A stretch of 23,933 nucleotides of DNA. Origin: JACPIN01 sp964367085 (lineage in GTDB: Archaea; Nanobdellota; Nanobdellia; SCGC-AAA011-G17; ARS1403). The stretch lies in the NCBI GenBank assembly GCA_964367085.1, contig CAYIWL010000008.1:1-23933 (forward strand), written 5' to 3'. Made by a program: the position numbers and the translations under genes. Below, piece by piece: positions 6,706 to 14,200 of the stretch; positions within the stretch are counted from its first letter, which is position 1, and every line of letters begins with the position of its first letter. A model generated the notes under the pieces. The model was not told where the DNA came from, did no database searches, and saw nothing but the letters and a program-made list of their open reading frames with translations.

Positions 6706-8872
6706 TTTTGTGTTGTATTGATTCGATATGCCTGCACTTAGGATATTTTGGACAGGAGAAAAAGCTGCCATATAAACTTTTCCTAATAATCAGTTGGCTG
6801 TTGCATTTTGGGCAATTTCTTTTTTCCTTCAAAACTTCTAAAGGTATTGCTTTTGTCTTGCATTCTAAATTCAAGCAGACTGTCTGCGGCCTCTTACCTT
6901 TTTTTATTACAAGCACTTCCGGGAAACTGCATTCCTTGCATATTTTTTCAGTTGGCTTTATCAATGCATTGCTTGGAAGAGAAAACGTTGTTTTGCATCC
7001 TTCTTTGTATCGATCACAGGCAATAAACAAACCAAATCTTCCTTTCTTTATTGTCAACGTCCCTTCCTTGCATCCTGGACATTGCCCTATTTTTGACTCC
7101 TGTTTGAGTGTTTCAATGTTTGCCTCAAATAATGCCTTCCCGATTTTCAATTCATTTTCTTTAAAATGCTTCAAGATTTTTGAAAGATGTATCTCAGCCT
7201 TATCAATTACTTTCTCCTTGGTCTCTTTATTTTCTCTTATATCCTCCATGTCCTGCTCGAGTTTTCTTGTCATTTCCTCATCGAGAATTTCCGGGCAGTA
7301 TTTCTCAAGGGTCTGAATTGTTTTCAATCCTAAACTTGTGACTTGTATTGATTGATCAACGATATAATTTCTCTGGTATAATGCTTCAAGAATTTGGCTG
7401 CGAGTTGCCTTTGTTCCTAAATTTCTGTTTTCTAATTCCTTTATTACAGATGCTGGTGTGTAGCGCTTTGGCGGTTGCGTCTCTTTACTGTGCAAATTTA
7501 TTTTTTTTATTTTTATAAAACTGCCTTCCTTCATATCTGGAAGATTAATCTCGTCGAATTTTGCATACTTTCCATAGAATTTGTGCCAGCCAGGCTCTAC
7601 CGTCTTTATGCCTGTTGCAATAAAAGGCTCTTTTTTAATATCCAATTCTGATGATACGGATTCTCTTTTTGCAGGATCTGCTAATGTTGCAAGCGTTCTT
7701 CTAACAATCAAGTCATAGATTTTGCTTTCTTTTTCAGGAAGTTTTTTTGGACTGAGTCCTGTCGGATGTATTGGCGGATGAGCGGGGTCTGTCTTCTTTC
7801 CATTATTCGGTTTTAGTTTATTTTTTGCAAGAAGTTCCTGGATTAATTTTGAATACTCGCTTTGCTTTTCTAATTTTTGCAGAATTGATTTTAGATTAAG
7901 ATTTGGAGGGAATTGATTTGAACTCGTCCTCGGATAGGAGATGTATGCTTTTGTATAGAGGCTTTGCGCCAATGCCAATGAATCTTTTGGATTTATTTTG
8001 AACAACCGATATGCTTCTAATTGCAATGAAGTTAAATCGAATGGATTTGGAGGAGATTGTAGTTGGGTTTTCTTCGTTATTTCCCTTACAACCGCTGATT
8101 TTTCATTTTTTATTTTTTCATAAATTTTTTTGACTTCTTTCTCTTCCCAGAATTTTCCATCTTTGTGCTGCGCAGTGACGTCGCCAAGTGCTTCCAACTC
8201 CCAGAAAGGCTTGGACTTGAATTCCTGTATCTCAATCTCTCTTTCTGCAAGGAGTTTTAAAGTCGGTCCTTGAACTCTTCCAGAAGATAAAAGCTTGAAA
8301 GACTTCGTTGCGTTCTTAACTGATAATGTTAAAGCCCTGCTTAGATTTATTCCAAAATAAAAATCTATAATGTGCCTTGCTTCTCCGGATTCGATCAGAT
8401 GAAAATCAAGATGCTTTGATGCATTTGCATAAGATTCCTGCAGCTCTTCTTTTGTCAGCGTCGAGAACTTCATCCTCCTGCCGTCTTTCTTGTTTGCAAT
8501 AAACCTTAATACATTATAGCCGATAAGGCTCCCCTCTAAATCATAATCGCATGCAACTACAAACTCGTTGCTTTTCTTGGCAAGCTTTGACAGAACATCT
8601 ATATATTTTTTTGTGAACTCCGAACCTTTGTTTATTTTGTAACTTTCAACCCATTCCGTATCAAATACAGGATATGTCCATCCTTTTTTATCTTTTTCAC
8701 GAAGATTGAAGAGATGACCTACTGCGCATCCTACAAATATTTTTTTGCCGTCATGAGTTAGTTCATAATAAGAAACCTTATCCTCTACTACTTTTTTTGG
8801 TTTTGTATCTGCTAATGCTTCCGCAATCTTAGCAGCCTGAGAAGGCTTTTCTGAGATAATCAGTTCTACCAT
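6671..8872 (-). CDS. topA: DNA topoisomerase I, type IA, with C-terminal zinc fingers
   Basis: Relaxes negative supercoils by passing a strand through a transient break. The 733 residues include the Toprim domain with EKPS (8-11) and the metal-binding DYDLEG (109-114). The catalytic tyrosine is Y313 in YISYPRT. SGRVQGPT near 197-204 is another type IA signature. The C-terminus holds three zinc-finger-like modules: CPGC...C...C, CKEC...C...C and CPKC...CPKYPKC, the normal topA_C_Zn type. The start MVELIISEKPS matches the family. The gene follows the metallophosphoesterase by 21 bases, and its 3' end overlaps the membrane protein gene. Assignment is secure. Confidence 0.95.
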   Translation of the reverse strand: MVELIISEKPSQAAKIAEALADTKPKKVVEDKVSYYELTHDGKKIFVGCAVGHLFNLREKDKKGWTYPVFDTEWVESYKINKGSEFTKKYIDVLSKLAKKSNEFVVACDYDLEGSLIGYNVLRFIANKKDGRRMKFSTLTKEELQESYANASKHLDFHLIESGEARHIIDFYFGINLSRALTLSVKNATKSFKLLSSGRVQGPTLKLLAEREIEIQEFKSKPFWELEALGDVTAQHKDGKFWEEKEVKKIYEKIKNEKSAVVREITKKTQLQSPPNPFDLTSLQLEAYRLFKINPKDSLALAQSLYTKAYISYPRTSSNQFPPNLNLKSILQKLEKQSEYSKLIQELLAKNKLKPNNGKKTDPAHPPIHPTGLSPKKLPEKESKIYDLIVRRTLATLADPAKRESVSSELDIKKEPFIATGIKTVEPGWHKFYGKYAKFDEINLPDMKEGSFIKIKKINLHSKETQPPKRYTPASVIKELENRNLGTKATRSQILEALYQRNYIVDQSIQVTSLGLKTIQTLEKYCPEILDEEMTRKLEQDMEDIRENKETKEKVIDKAEIHLSKILKHFKENELKIGKALFEANIETLKQESKIGQCPGCKEGTLTIKKGRFGLFIACDRYKEGCKTTFSLPSNALIKPTEKICKECSFPEVLVIKKGKRPQTVCLNLECKTKAIPLEVLKEKRNCPKCNSQLIIRKSLYGSFFSCPKYPKCRHIESIQHKNESEKNIAVSK

Positions 8873-8893
8873 TTTAAAAGAATGTATCCCATT

Positions 8894-9496
8894 TTATATT
8901 TCAATGATTTTTCCTCGCCTTCCAACATTAATCAGTTTTGTTTTTCCAATCTTTTCCTCGATGCCTTCTGCTTCGTGGACATGACCGCAAAAAGCGAAAT
9001 CCGGCTGGAATCTTTCAATCGCTTCCCTCACTGCAATGCTTCCCGGGAAAAACCTCGTGAATTTTTCTATCAAGCTTCCTGATGGGTGGACATGGGTGAT
9101 CATTATTTTTTTCTGCTTATCCTTAATATATCCATGGCTCTTTTCAAGAAGGCTAAAGATTTCCTCTTCTGGCAGCTGGAAAAACCCTATGTTGGCTGAT
9201 CCACAACCAAACATCCCTACCTTATCCATATAATAAGAATAGCCGTGAAGATTAACTAACTTGTATCGCTCTATAAGAAAATTTGATGTTGCTGCTGACT
9301 CGTGATTCCCCGGAATGATTCCTACTTTCAACCCTTTTTCTTTAAACGGTCCTATAATTCCGTCGATAGAAGATTCATGTAGAGTTAAATCACCGCATAA
9401 TAAAACCATATCTACTTTTTCCTTTTCTGCCCTTTCTGCTAAGCTTCTAACTAGGTTGATGTCGCCGTGGATGTCCGAAGCTGCAAGGATTTTCAT
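8894..9496 (-). CDS. calcineurin-like metallophosphoesterase
   Basis: A 200-residue protein with the full two-metal phosphoesterase motif set in order: SDIHGD (7-12), GDLT (about 35-38), GNHE (about 62-65), THVHP (about 134-138) and GHVHE (about 171-175). It ends in NVGRRGK. Proteins of this size are usually phosphodiesterases of the YfcE/archaeal MJ0912 type. The natural substrate cannot be told from sequence. It lies 4 bases downstream of the TRASH-type gene and 21 bases upstream of topA in one operon. Confidence 0.88.
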   Translation of the reverse strand: MKILAASDIHGDINLVRSLAERAEKEKVDMVLLCGDLTLHESSIDGIIGPFKEKGLKVGIIPGNHESAATSNFLIERYKLVNLHGYSYYMDKVGMFGCGSANIGFFQLPEEEIFSLLEKSHGYIKDKQKKIMITHVHPSGSLIEKFTRFFPGSIAVREAIERFQPDFAFCGHVHEAEGIEEKIGKTKLINVGRRGKIIEI

Positions 9497-9500
9497 AGAA

Positions 9501-9791
9501 TTAACGTTTCTTTTTTGACTTTTTAAAAGTTTCCGCGCACTTTTCCGAGCAAAACCTGTACTCTTCTCCCTTTATTTCTTCCTCAATGAAGTCCTCTTCC
9601 AAAAGGGTTTTGCAGCTGGCGCATTTCACTGAGCGCCCCTCTTCATCATATCCTTCCATAAAGCCCTCTTCTGTATTTGTGATCATATCATCATCCTCAG
9701 CAACTTCCCTCCCTTCTTCGGTATAGATGTCTTCTTCCCTGTCGCCTGTTTCTATGTCTCTTTCAATCTGGTCTTTTGGTTTCCTTGCCAT
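9501..9791 (-). CDS. small acidic protein with TRASH/MYM-type zinc finger
   Basis: 96 residues. The first 55 are highly charged and acidic and probably disordered. The C-terminal 40 form a treble-clef-like zinc finger, CASC...FCSEKCAETFKK, the CxxC...CxxxC spacing typical of TRASH/YHS domains. It ends in a Lys-rich tail. TRASH domains bind metals, and in some archaeal proteins they sense copper. No DNA-binding domain is present here, so a sensing role is open. A TATA-like CTTTTTAATT about 25 bases before the ATG makes this the first gene of the operon leading through topA to the membrane protein. Confidence 0.78.
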   Translation of the reverse strand: MARKPKDQIERDIETGDREEDIYTEEGREVAEDDDMITNTEEGFMEGYDEEGRSVKCASCKTLLEEDFIEEEIKGEEYRFCSEKCAETFKKSKKKR

Positions 9792-9874
9792 TTGTAGTGT
9801 TGATAGCGTTGTGAATTAAAAAGATTTCTATTGTCGAAAAGTCAAGTTGAATTTTCTCTAACACAATAAACCGC

Positions 9875-10336
9875 TTAGTCTAAGTAATCAGATAATTCTT
9901 TTTTCTCAGCTCTAAAAAATTTGCGTGCTTCTTTTTGCGGGGGGAGATCATATCCATTTTCATGATAACCATAAAACAATCTATCGAAGATTACCTCTCT
10001 AAATAATGCATCGTATGTCCACCAAGTATGAACTGCTGATTTAGGAACCTCTACGACTTGTTGGTCGTTTTGATTTCGTATTCTATCCAATGCTCTCAAT
10101 GAGCGCTGCCTTTTTAGATTTGGATAATGCGAGTACAGATCACGATACCACATTGGATTCTCAGCCACTGCCAACCTTACCATATGTCCAGGATACTTTT
10201 GATGCTGGGCAGGGACCAAGACCACAACACACCTGTTATTTGAAAGGTCTTTGTAGAGAAAATCAGCTTCTTTTCTAAATAGAGTATTAATTTTTAAAGG
10301 CAATAATTCTATAGGAAAATTTACACTCCAATTCAT
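9875..10336 (-). CDS. hypothetical protein, Trp/Tyr/Arg-rich
   Basis: 153 residues that I do not recognise. It has no membrane segment, signal peptide or Cys motif. The middle part is strongly basic and aromatic, with MWYRDLYSHYPNLKRQRSLR and VHTWWTYDALFREVIFDRLF. A basic C-terminus ends in KKELSDYLD. The TATA-like GCTTATAAACTC 25-30 bases before the ATG fits a leaderless start and supports a real gene. It lies 60 bases after the serS stop in the same direction, with its own promoter. A nucleic-acid-associated role is conceivable from composition only. Confidence 0.6.
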   Translation of the reverse strand: MNWSVNFPIELLPLKINTLFRKEADFLYKDLSNNRCVVVLVPAQHQKYPGHMVRLAVAENPMWYRDLYSHYPNLKRQRSLRALDRIRNQNDQQVVEVPKSAVHTWWTYDALFREVIFDRLFYGYHENGYDLPPQKEARKFFRAEKKELSDYLD

Positions 10337-10396
10337 CTAGTGAAAAGTTTTGAAGAGTTTATAAGCATTATCGTAACACCTTATACAGAGGTTATC

Positions 10397-11686
10397 TCAG
10401 TTTTTCCGTTTAGGCTTTTCTATCGTCTTGAACCCGCAATATTTCTGCAATGCTAGCGGGATTTTTATGCTGCCATCCTTCTGCTGATAATTCTCGAGGA
10501 TTGCAACTAAAGTTCTTGATGTTGCGATTGCAGTATTGTTTAATGTGTGCAAGAATTTTTTCTCTCCTTTATCATCTGTGAATTTTATATTTAATCTTCT
10601 AGCTTGATAATCCGTGCAGTTTGAATTTGAGCCAACTTCTTTGTATGCATCCTGCCTTGGAAACCACGCTTCTATGTCGTATTTTTTTGCGGCAATTATT
10701 CCAATATCTCCTGTGCAGACATTTACAACTCGGTAAGGAATTTTTAATTTCTTGTAGAGCTCTTCTGAATTTTTCTGGATCTCTTCATGATATTTCCAGG
10801 AATCTCTTGGATTGCAGAAGATGAACTGTTCTACTTTCCAGAATTGATGCGTTCTGAACAAACCGCGAGTATCGACTCCGTGGCTTCCTATCTCTTTCCT
10901 GAAACAGGGAGAGAATCCTACAATCTTTACCGGAAGATCCTGCTCCTGAATTGTTTCATTCATGAAATACGTTGCAATCGGATGTTCTGAAGTTGCAATC
11001 AAGTATAAATCCTCACTTTCAATTTTGTACATCACCTTCTCAAAATCAGCTAAATCAGTTACGCCGCTATAAGGCTCTTTTCTCAGCATTAATGGCGGGA
11101 TACTAAGCACAAATCCTTTTTTCACAAGACTGTCGACGGCAAATTGCATAAGCGCCAAGTTTAATCTTGCTAGTTTCCCGAACATGTAATAGAATCCTGC
11201 TCCTGAGACTTCGGTTGCTTTCTTGAAATCTCCAATGTCAAGTAATTCAATCAAATCGCCATGTGCTTTCAAATCGAACTTAGGCTTTTTAGCAACGCCC
11301 CATTTCCTTACTGTAACATTTTCGCTGTCATCTTTTCCATAAGGCACTGACTCATCTAGGATATTTGGAAGACGCAGAAGATAATTATCTATTTCCTGCT
11401 TCATTGATTTTAATTTTTCTTCTAATCTTTTAATCTCATCCGGGATTTTTCTTATCTCCTTTATTTTTCCGCTGATGTCCTGCTTCTGCTTCTGCATCCT
11501 GTTAATCTCTTCAGAAACAACATTTCTTCTATGTCGTAGAATCTCCACTTCTTTCTTGATTTTGAGATAATTTGTATCGAGTTCCTTTATCTTTGGAATC
11601 CAGAGAATTTTTTCTTTATCTCTTCTTTTTTCAAGATTCTTCTTTACTACATTCGGAGATTCCCTGATCAATTTTATGTCAAGCAT
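10397..11686 (-). CDS. serS: seryl-tRNA synthetase, class II common type
   Basis: Charges tRNA-Ser with serine. Its 429 residues are full length. The N-terminal coiled-coil arm spans about 30-110 (RHRRNVVSEEINRMQKQKQD and following Lys/Glu heptads) and grips the long variable arm of tRNA-Ser. The catalytic core has motif 2, CFRKEIGSHGVDTRGLFRTHQF, around 260-280. Motif 3 and flanks are NSNCTDYQARRLNIKF and LNNTAIATSRTLVAILENYQ. This is the common bacterial/eukaryotic/archaeal SerRS, not the methanogen-specific type. A TTTTAAAT box about 25-30 bases before ATG 11686 implies a leaderless mRNA. Assignment is secure. Confidence 0.96.
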   Translation of the reverse strand: MLDIKLIRESPNVVKKNLEKRRDKEKILWIPKIKELDTNYLKIKKEVEILRHRRNVVSEEINRMQKQKQDISGKIKEIRKIPDEIKRLEEKLKSMKQEIDNYLLRLPNILDESVPYGKDDSENVTVRKWGVAKKPKFDLKAHGDLIELLDIGDFKKATEVSGAGFYYMFGKLARLNLALMQFAVDSLVKKGFVLSIPPLMLRKEPYSGVTDLADFEKVMYKIESEDLYLIATSEHPIATYFMNETIQEQDLPVKIVGFSPCFRKEIGSHGVDTRGLFRTHQFWKVEQFIFCNPRDSWKYHEEIQKNSEELYKKLKIPYRVVNVCTGDIGIIAAKKYDIEAWFPRQDAYKEVGSNSNCTDYQARRLNIKFTDDKGEKKFLHTLNNTAIATSRTLVAILENYQQKDGSIKIPLALQKYCGFKTIEKPKRKN

Positions 11687-11840
11687 GGGACAACTAATAG
11701 CCGCATGGATTTAAAACTTACTGTTAAGCTATAAAAAGAATTTGATAAAACTCATTTTGCAACACATGGTTAGCTTTATAAATTTTTAGAAACACTACTT
11801 TCCAACAAAAGAGTTGATATTGTTAAGATTTTGAACGATA

Positions 11841-11889
11841 AGTATTTAAATATACGTTAAAACATGAGTTTTGTAGAGGTGGTAGGGGG
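11841..11889 (+). promoter_or_regulatory. promoter and strong ribosome binding site of the winged-helix gene
   Basis: A TATA-like TATTTAAATATAC lies at 11842-11854. About 20 bases later comes a G-rich Shine-Dalgarno region, GAGGTGGTAGGGGG (11876-11889), ending 7 bases before ATG 11897. It is the clearest ribosome binding site of the window, where most other starts look leaderless. Confidence 0.7.
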
Positions 11890-11896
11890 AAAATAA

Positions 11897-12172
11897 ATGG
11901 TAAAGCAAAAGAAGGATATTTTTGAGGTGTTTTTTAGAAGGAAGCCTGCCATGATATTGGTGGCACTTAAGAAAAATTTGAGAAACAGATATGGAAGCGT
12001 TCTAGCTAAGGAAGTAGACTGCACTTACTCGCATACTGTAAAAATACTGCAAGAGATGGAAAGGGCAGGGCTGGTTGGATTTGAAAAACAAGGGAGAATA
12101 AAGGTCATACAACTAACTGATAATGGCAACAAAATTGCTGACCACATCGGAAGGATAAAAGACCTGCTTTAA
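11897..12172 (+). CDS. winged-helix transcription regulator, MarR/ArsR-like
   Basis: 91 residues forming one winged helix. After a basic N-terminus comes a helix (KPAMILVALKKN). The turn and recognition helix are SVLAKEVDCTYSHTVKILQE (about 34-53). A beta wing, LVGFEKQGRIKVIQLTDNG, follows, and a final helix, KIADHIGRIKDLL, is suited to dimerisation. There is no Cys or ligand domain, so it probably responds through protein contacts or its own level. The gene has a strong promoter and ribosome binding site and is followed after 15 bases by an orphan gene in the same direction. Targets are unknown. Confidence 0.8.
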   Translation: MVKQKKDIFEVFFRRKPAMILVALKKNLRNRYGSVLAKEVDCTYSHTVKILQEMERAGLVGFEKQGRIKVIQLTDNGNKIADHIGRIKDLL

Positions 12173-12187
12173 TTTTTTAATTTTAAA

Positions 12188-12427
12188 ATGAGTACGGAAA
12201 GAAAATACATTGTTTATGAGCTAAAGAAGAATGGCGAGATTATTGATTATGGGTATATGCCAAAAGACTCTGTAGCTGATGAAAATAGCAGAGGGATAAA
12301 TCATGTATTCAAAGGCGATGGGTTGGAGTTGAGAATATTAGAGCCTGTTGAAGGCACAGATGAGATGAGAGCAAAAAATATCTGGTCCGGATTAAAGTCT
12401 GGACTAGGGGAAGATTTCAACGGGTGA
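12188..12427 (+). CDS. small hypothetical protein
   Basis: 79 residues, acidic, without Cys, with no membrane segment. The N-terminus, ERKYIVYELKKNGEIIDYGY, looks like a beta hairpin, followed by mixed sequence ending in GLGEDFNG. It starts 15 bases after the winged-helix gene, so it is probably its operon partner. Its stop codon directly abuts the stop codon of the convergent glutaredoxin gene, with no base between. I do not recognise the family. Confidence 0.6.
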   Translation: MSTERKYIVYELKKNGEIIDYGYMPKDSVADENSRGINHVFKGDGLELRILEPVEGTDEMRAKNIWSGLKSGLGEDFNG

Positions 12428-12667
12428 TTAATACTGCCCTTCCAACCACTCAAGAATATCATCATCCTGGTTTTTTGAGCCGATAACCTCAACTAAAACT
12501 GGAACAGAATCCTGGCCTGAAACTTTGATTAGCGTTTCCCTTTTTGATTTTTCAGGCATCACTTCTATTTTCCTGTATTTTATCCCATGCTTTTTCAGAG
12601 CATCTTCTGCCCGCTTGCAATAGGGACAGCCTTCAAGCCTGAATAAAACCAGATTTTTTTCTTTCAT
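12428..12667 (-). CDS. glutaredoxin-like thiol-disulfide protein
   Basis: 79 residues with the thioredoxin fold of short glutaredoxins: beta strand NLVLFRLEG, redox site CPYC (14-17), helix KRAEDALKKHG, strand KYRKIEV, and the cis-proline loop DSVPVLVEV, then helix DDDILEWLEG. The family reduces disulfides or carries Fe-S clusters. CPYC is the dithiol form. AGGA lies 8 bases before the ATG. The gene is 12 bases downstream of a 30-residue zinc-ribbon microprotein in the same operon. The electron donor is not evident from the window. Confidence 0.85.
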   Translation of the reverse strand: MKEKNLVLFRLEGCPYCKRAEDALKKHGIKYRKIEVMPEKSKRETLIKVSGQDSVPVLVEVIGSKNQDDDILEWLEGQY

Positions 12668-12679
12668 AATAATTTCCTG

Positions 12680-12772
12680 CTATTTATTTGTAACTTGTAT
12701 CATCTCTTCATCACAACAGTCTTTTTGCGACGCTGCTGTCGAGCCACAATATTTGCAAAGGTAAATCACCAT
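12680..12772 (-). CDS. 30-residue zinc-ribbon microprotein
   Basis: A tiny open frame reading MVIYLCKYCGSTAASQKDCC then DEEMIQVTNK. CxxCG followed by a CC pair is a compact rubredoxin/zinc-knuckle pattern able to hold one metal ion through four Cys. A TATA box (TATTTATATAC, 12811-12801) lies about 30 bases before the ATG, giving a near-leaderless transcript that continues into the glutaredoxin gene 12 bases on. Promoter, Cys pattern and coupling to a redox gene argue for a real gene. Possible roles are metal or redox sensing; none is shown. Confidence 0.65.
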   Translation of the reverse strand: MVIYLCKYCGSTAASQKDCCDEEMIQVTNK

Positions 12773-12839
12773 CTTTTTTTAATTAGCAGATAATAACTTG
12801 TATATAAATATTTAGTTAGAAAACCACGACTGGAAAAAG

Positions 12840-12860
12840 AAAGGAGAATTTATCTCCTTT
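12840..12860 (-). terminator. stem-loop with pyrimidine tract at the end of the small basic gene
   Basis: AAAGGAGA-N5-TCTCCTTT is a perfect 8-bp hairpin. On the minus strand it is followed by CTTTTTCC. The stop codon TAA (12852-12850) of the small basic gene lies in the loop. Position and shape fit a transcription terminator. Confidence 0.5.
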
Positions 12861-13018
12861 TTGATTTCTTTCTTCCGCCACGGCTCATTTTCGCCTCACA
12901 AACGTTTCCTTTCCCGTCAACGTAGTATAAAATCGATAATAAATGGGCGAACCCATATATTTTAACCGGTCTTACGTTTGACGATGTTCTTTGCAATTAC
13001 TTTTCCTATTTTTATCAC
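12850..13018 (-). pseudogene. small basic protein gene interrupted by a 31-nt insert
   Basis: Two coding pieces lie in different frames. The first starts at GTG 13018, reads (M)IKIGKVIAKNIVKRKTG and stops at TAA 12964-12962. The second, from 12930, reads LYYVDGKGNVCEAKMSRGGR then KKSKRR and ends at TAA 12852-12850. Taking out 31 bases (for example 12962-12932) joins them in frame as ...KRKTG-Y-LYYVDGKGN..., a coherent basic protein of about 46 residues. A TATA box, TTTATATAC (13077-13069), a Shine-Dalgarno-like AGAGGTG (13022-13016) and a terminator hairpin complete the unit. It resembles, from memory, small archaeal YxYxxDxxGNVxxxKM-RGG proteins of unknown function. It could be decay, a spliced or bypassed insert, or a sequencing fault. 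Confidence 0.55.
12931..12964 (-). other. hairpin-bearing insert inside the small basic gene
   Basis: The interrupting DNA forms a nested structure on the coding strand: an outer TAAAAT/ATTTTA pair and an inner 5-bp stem ATGGG-TTCG-CCCAT (12956-12943) closed by a UUCG tetraloop, one of the most stable RNA loops. The stop codon TAA opens it. No matched take-off and landing codons or clear bulge-helix-bulge were found. Confidence 0.5.
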
Positions 13019-13080
13019 CTCTCTTTCCCGGTAGTTATTGGGATTATGTAATGCAAAGCATCGAAAGTATATAAATTTAT

Positions 13081-13264
13081 CGTCGATTTGGATGTGATCT
13101 TTCGTCGTGAAAATCTTGATTAAATGTGCTTTTTGAAACGATCGATATGTCTGGAGATGAGAATAACTGATTTATAGTTAGTGCCAAAAGTAAGTTATAT
13201 TCTTATTACCTATTCGCTTGTTATTTTAAGTCAAATTTTATAACTTATTTAAGTCTGCAACTAG
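13081..13264. other. intergenic stretch with no recognised feature
   Basis: Between the promoter of the small basic gene and the radC fragment I see no coherent open frame, tRNA or repeat array. Scattered CGTCG motifs and an AT-rich block (13217-13253) are present. The surrounding fragments suggest eroded sequence. Confidence 0.4.
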
Positions 13265-13351
13265 AACATCAAAGACATCCCCTGGTTTGATCGTCCTGGA
13301 GAGAGATTAACACAAAAATGGGTTGATGTGCTTAGCAGTTCTGATCTTTAA
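13265..13351 (+). pseudogene. radC N-terminal fragment
   Basis: An open stretch of 28 codons between stop codons reads NIKDIPWFDRPGERLTQKWV then DVLSSSDL before TAA. It matches the conserved N-terminus of RadC-family proteins, IxDxPxxDRPxERLxxxGxxxLSDxEL. No start codon precedes it, and the MPN/JAB domain is entirely absent, so only a remnant survives. The family link is from recognition of the motif and is quite specific. It overlaps no other gene, and the next gene, on the opposite strand, ends 5 bases away at 13356. It suggests that a radC gene was lost next to the restriction island. Confidence 0.6.
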
Positions 13352-13355
13352 AACA

Positions 13356-13517
13356 TTATTTGCCTTGTTCTCTTCTTTTTTTCTTCATCTCTTCCCAAAA
13401 TGAAATAAAACTTTCTTTGGCTTCCTTACTTATTTCTACTTTATATTCTTCTGGATCATACCCTCCTAGGGAAAACTTCTTAGGTCTTTTTTTGTAGTTT
13501 CTTTTACCTGAACCCAT
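13356..13517 (-). CDS. 53-residue basic hypothetical protein
   Basis: A short frame with ATG at 13517 reading MGSGKRNYKKRPKKFSLGGY and ending EEMKKKRREQGK. It is Lys/Arg-rich at both ends, with an acidic amphipathic middle (DPEEYKVEISKEAKESFISF). It is divergent from the restriction-island gene at 13571, leaving 53 bases for both promoters. Codon choice and composition look coding. No family is recognised; a small DNA- or RNA-binding or accessory protein of the island is possible. Confidence 0.5.
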   Translation of the reverse strand: MGSGKRNYKKRPKKFSLGGYDPEEYKVEISKEAKESFISFWEEMKKKRREQGK

Positions 13518-13570
13518 TACTACTTGAAAGATGGATCTCTTTAAAAAGTTTGTTTTCTTTCTGATTTTTA

Positions 13571-14200
13571 ATGAATAAAGCTGAGATGTTTAAGTTGATT
13601 AAAGAGTTGCCTTTTGATCAGAAGAGAGTTATTTACAAAGAAGGAAAAACTGAGCTCTTTTTGCTTAGGCCATCTAAATTAAAAAAAAGATTTGAAAAAT
13701 ATGACAGACAAAAGAACTTTCAGTTAAAACTAAATGATAGTTATAGGGAGTTTATACCTAACCACTTAAGGGTTTTGATAGATTTAAATTTAAGAGTTCG
13801 AAGCCGTCCGGATCTAAAAAGAGAACTACTATTAGCATTTGATAATATTTTTTATGGGAAAGACCCTGAAAAAGAATTGATGAAACTCTCACAAGAGCAT
13901 TTTGAGCATTTTCTTAATCCATTAATTGCAATAGGACATTGTGCACAGGTCTTTATTATAGAGCAGGAGTGGGCATATAATAAGGTCAGCAAATATGAGC
14001 CGACTTCTCTTTTCTTTCAGGGATGGGTAAGAGAGTTTATTGATAATACCAAAGAGATTGACAACCTTTGCATGAGCGTTTGCAATAGGCAATCTCCTTT
14101 AGCAAATTACACAAAATTAGAGAATAAAAAACACAAGAGGTATCAGACTAATCTGGGACCCTTATGGTATCTAGAAGATTCAAAATTTCCTGATGACTAA
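13571..14200 (+). CDS. hypothetical protein of the restriction-modification island
   Basis: 209 residues, soluble and helical, with no motif I recognise. Conserved-looking aromatic stretches include SLFFQGWVREFIDNTKEI and LGPLWYLEDSKFPDD, and a possible Cys pair CMSVC (about 172-176). A TTTAAAAAG box 25 bases before the ATG fits a leaderless start. Its last 8 bases overlap the start of the PD-(D/E)XK gene, so the two proteins are made together. It could be a subunit or specificity partner of the nuclease, or a separate defence protein. Confidence 0.7.
   Translation: MNKAEMFKLIKELPFDQKRVIYKEGKTELFLLRPSKLKKRFEKYDRQKNFQLKLNDSYREFIPNHLRVLIDLNLRVRSRPDLKRELLLAFDNIFYGKDPEKELMKLSQEHFEHFLNPLIAIGHCAQVFIIEQEWAYNKVSKYEPTSLFFQGWVREFIDNTKEIDNLCMSVCNRQSPLANYTKLENKKHKRYQTNLGPLWYLEDSKFPDD

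Noticed and set aside
12931..12964. Archaeal bulge-helix-bulge intron or T4 gene 60-like bypass as a settled explanation of the insert
   Set aside because: AAAA/TTTT can form a central helix and cuts can be drawn that restore the frame, but the flanking helices do not pair well. For bypassing, the take-off codon GGT has no matching Gly landing codon. Kept only as open options.
13141..13170. C/D box RNA suggested by GATGAGA...CTGA
   Set aside because: The two boxes are too close together to hold a guide, and there is no terminal stem or second box pair.
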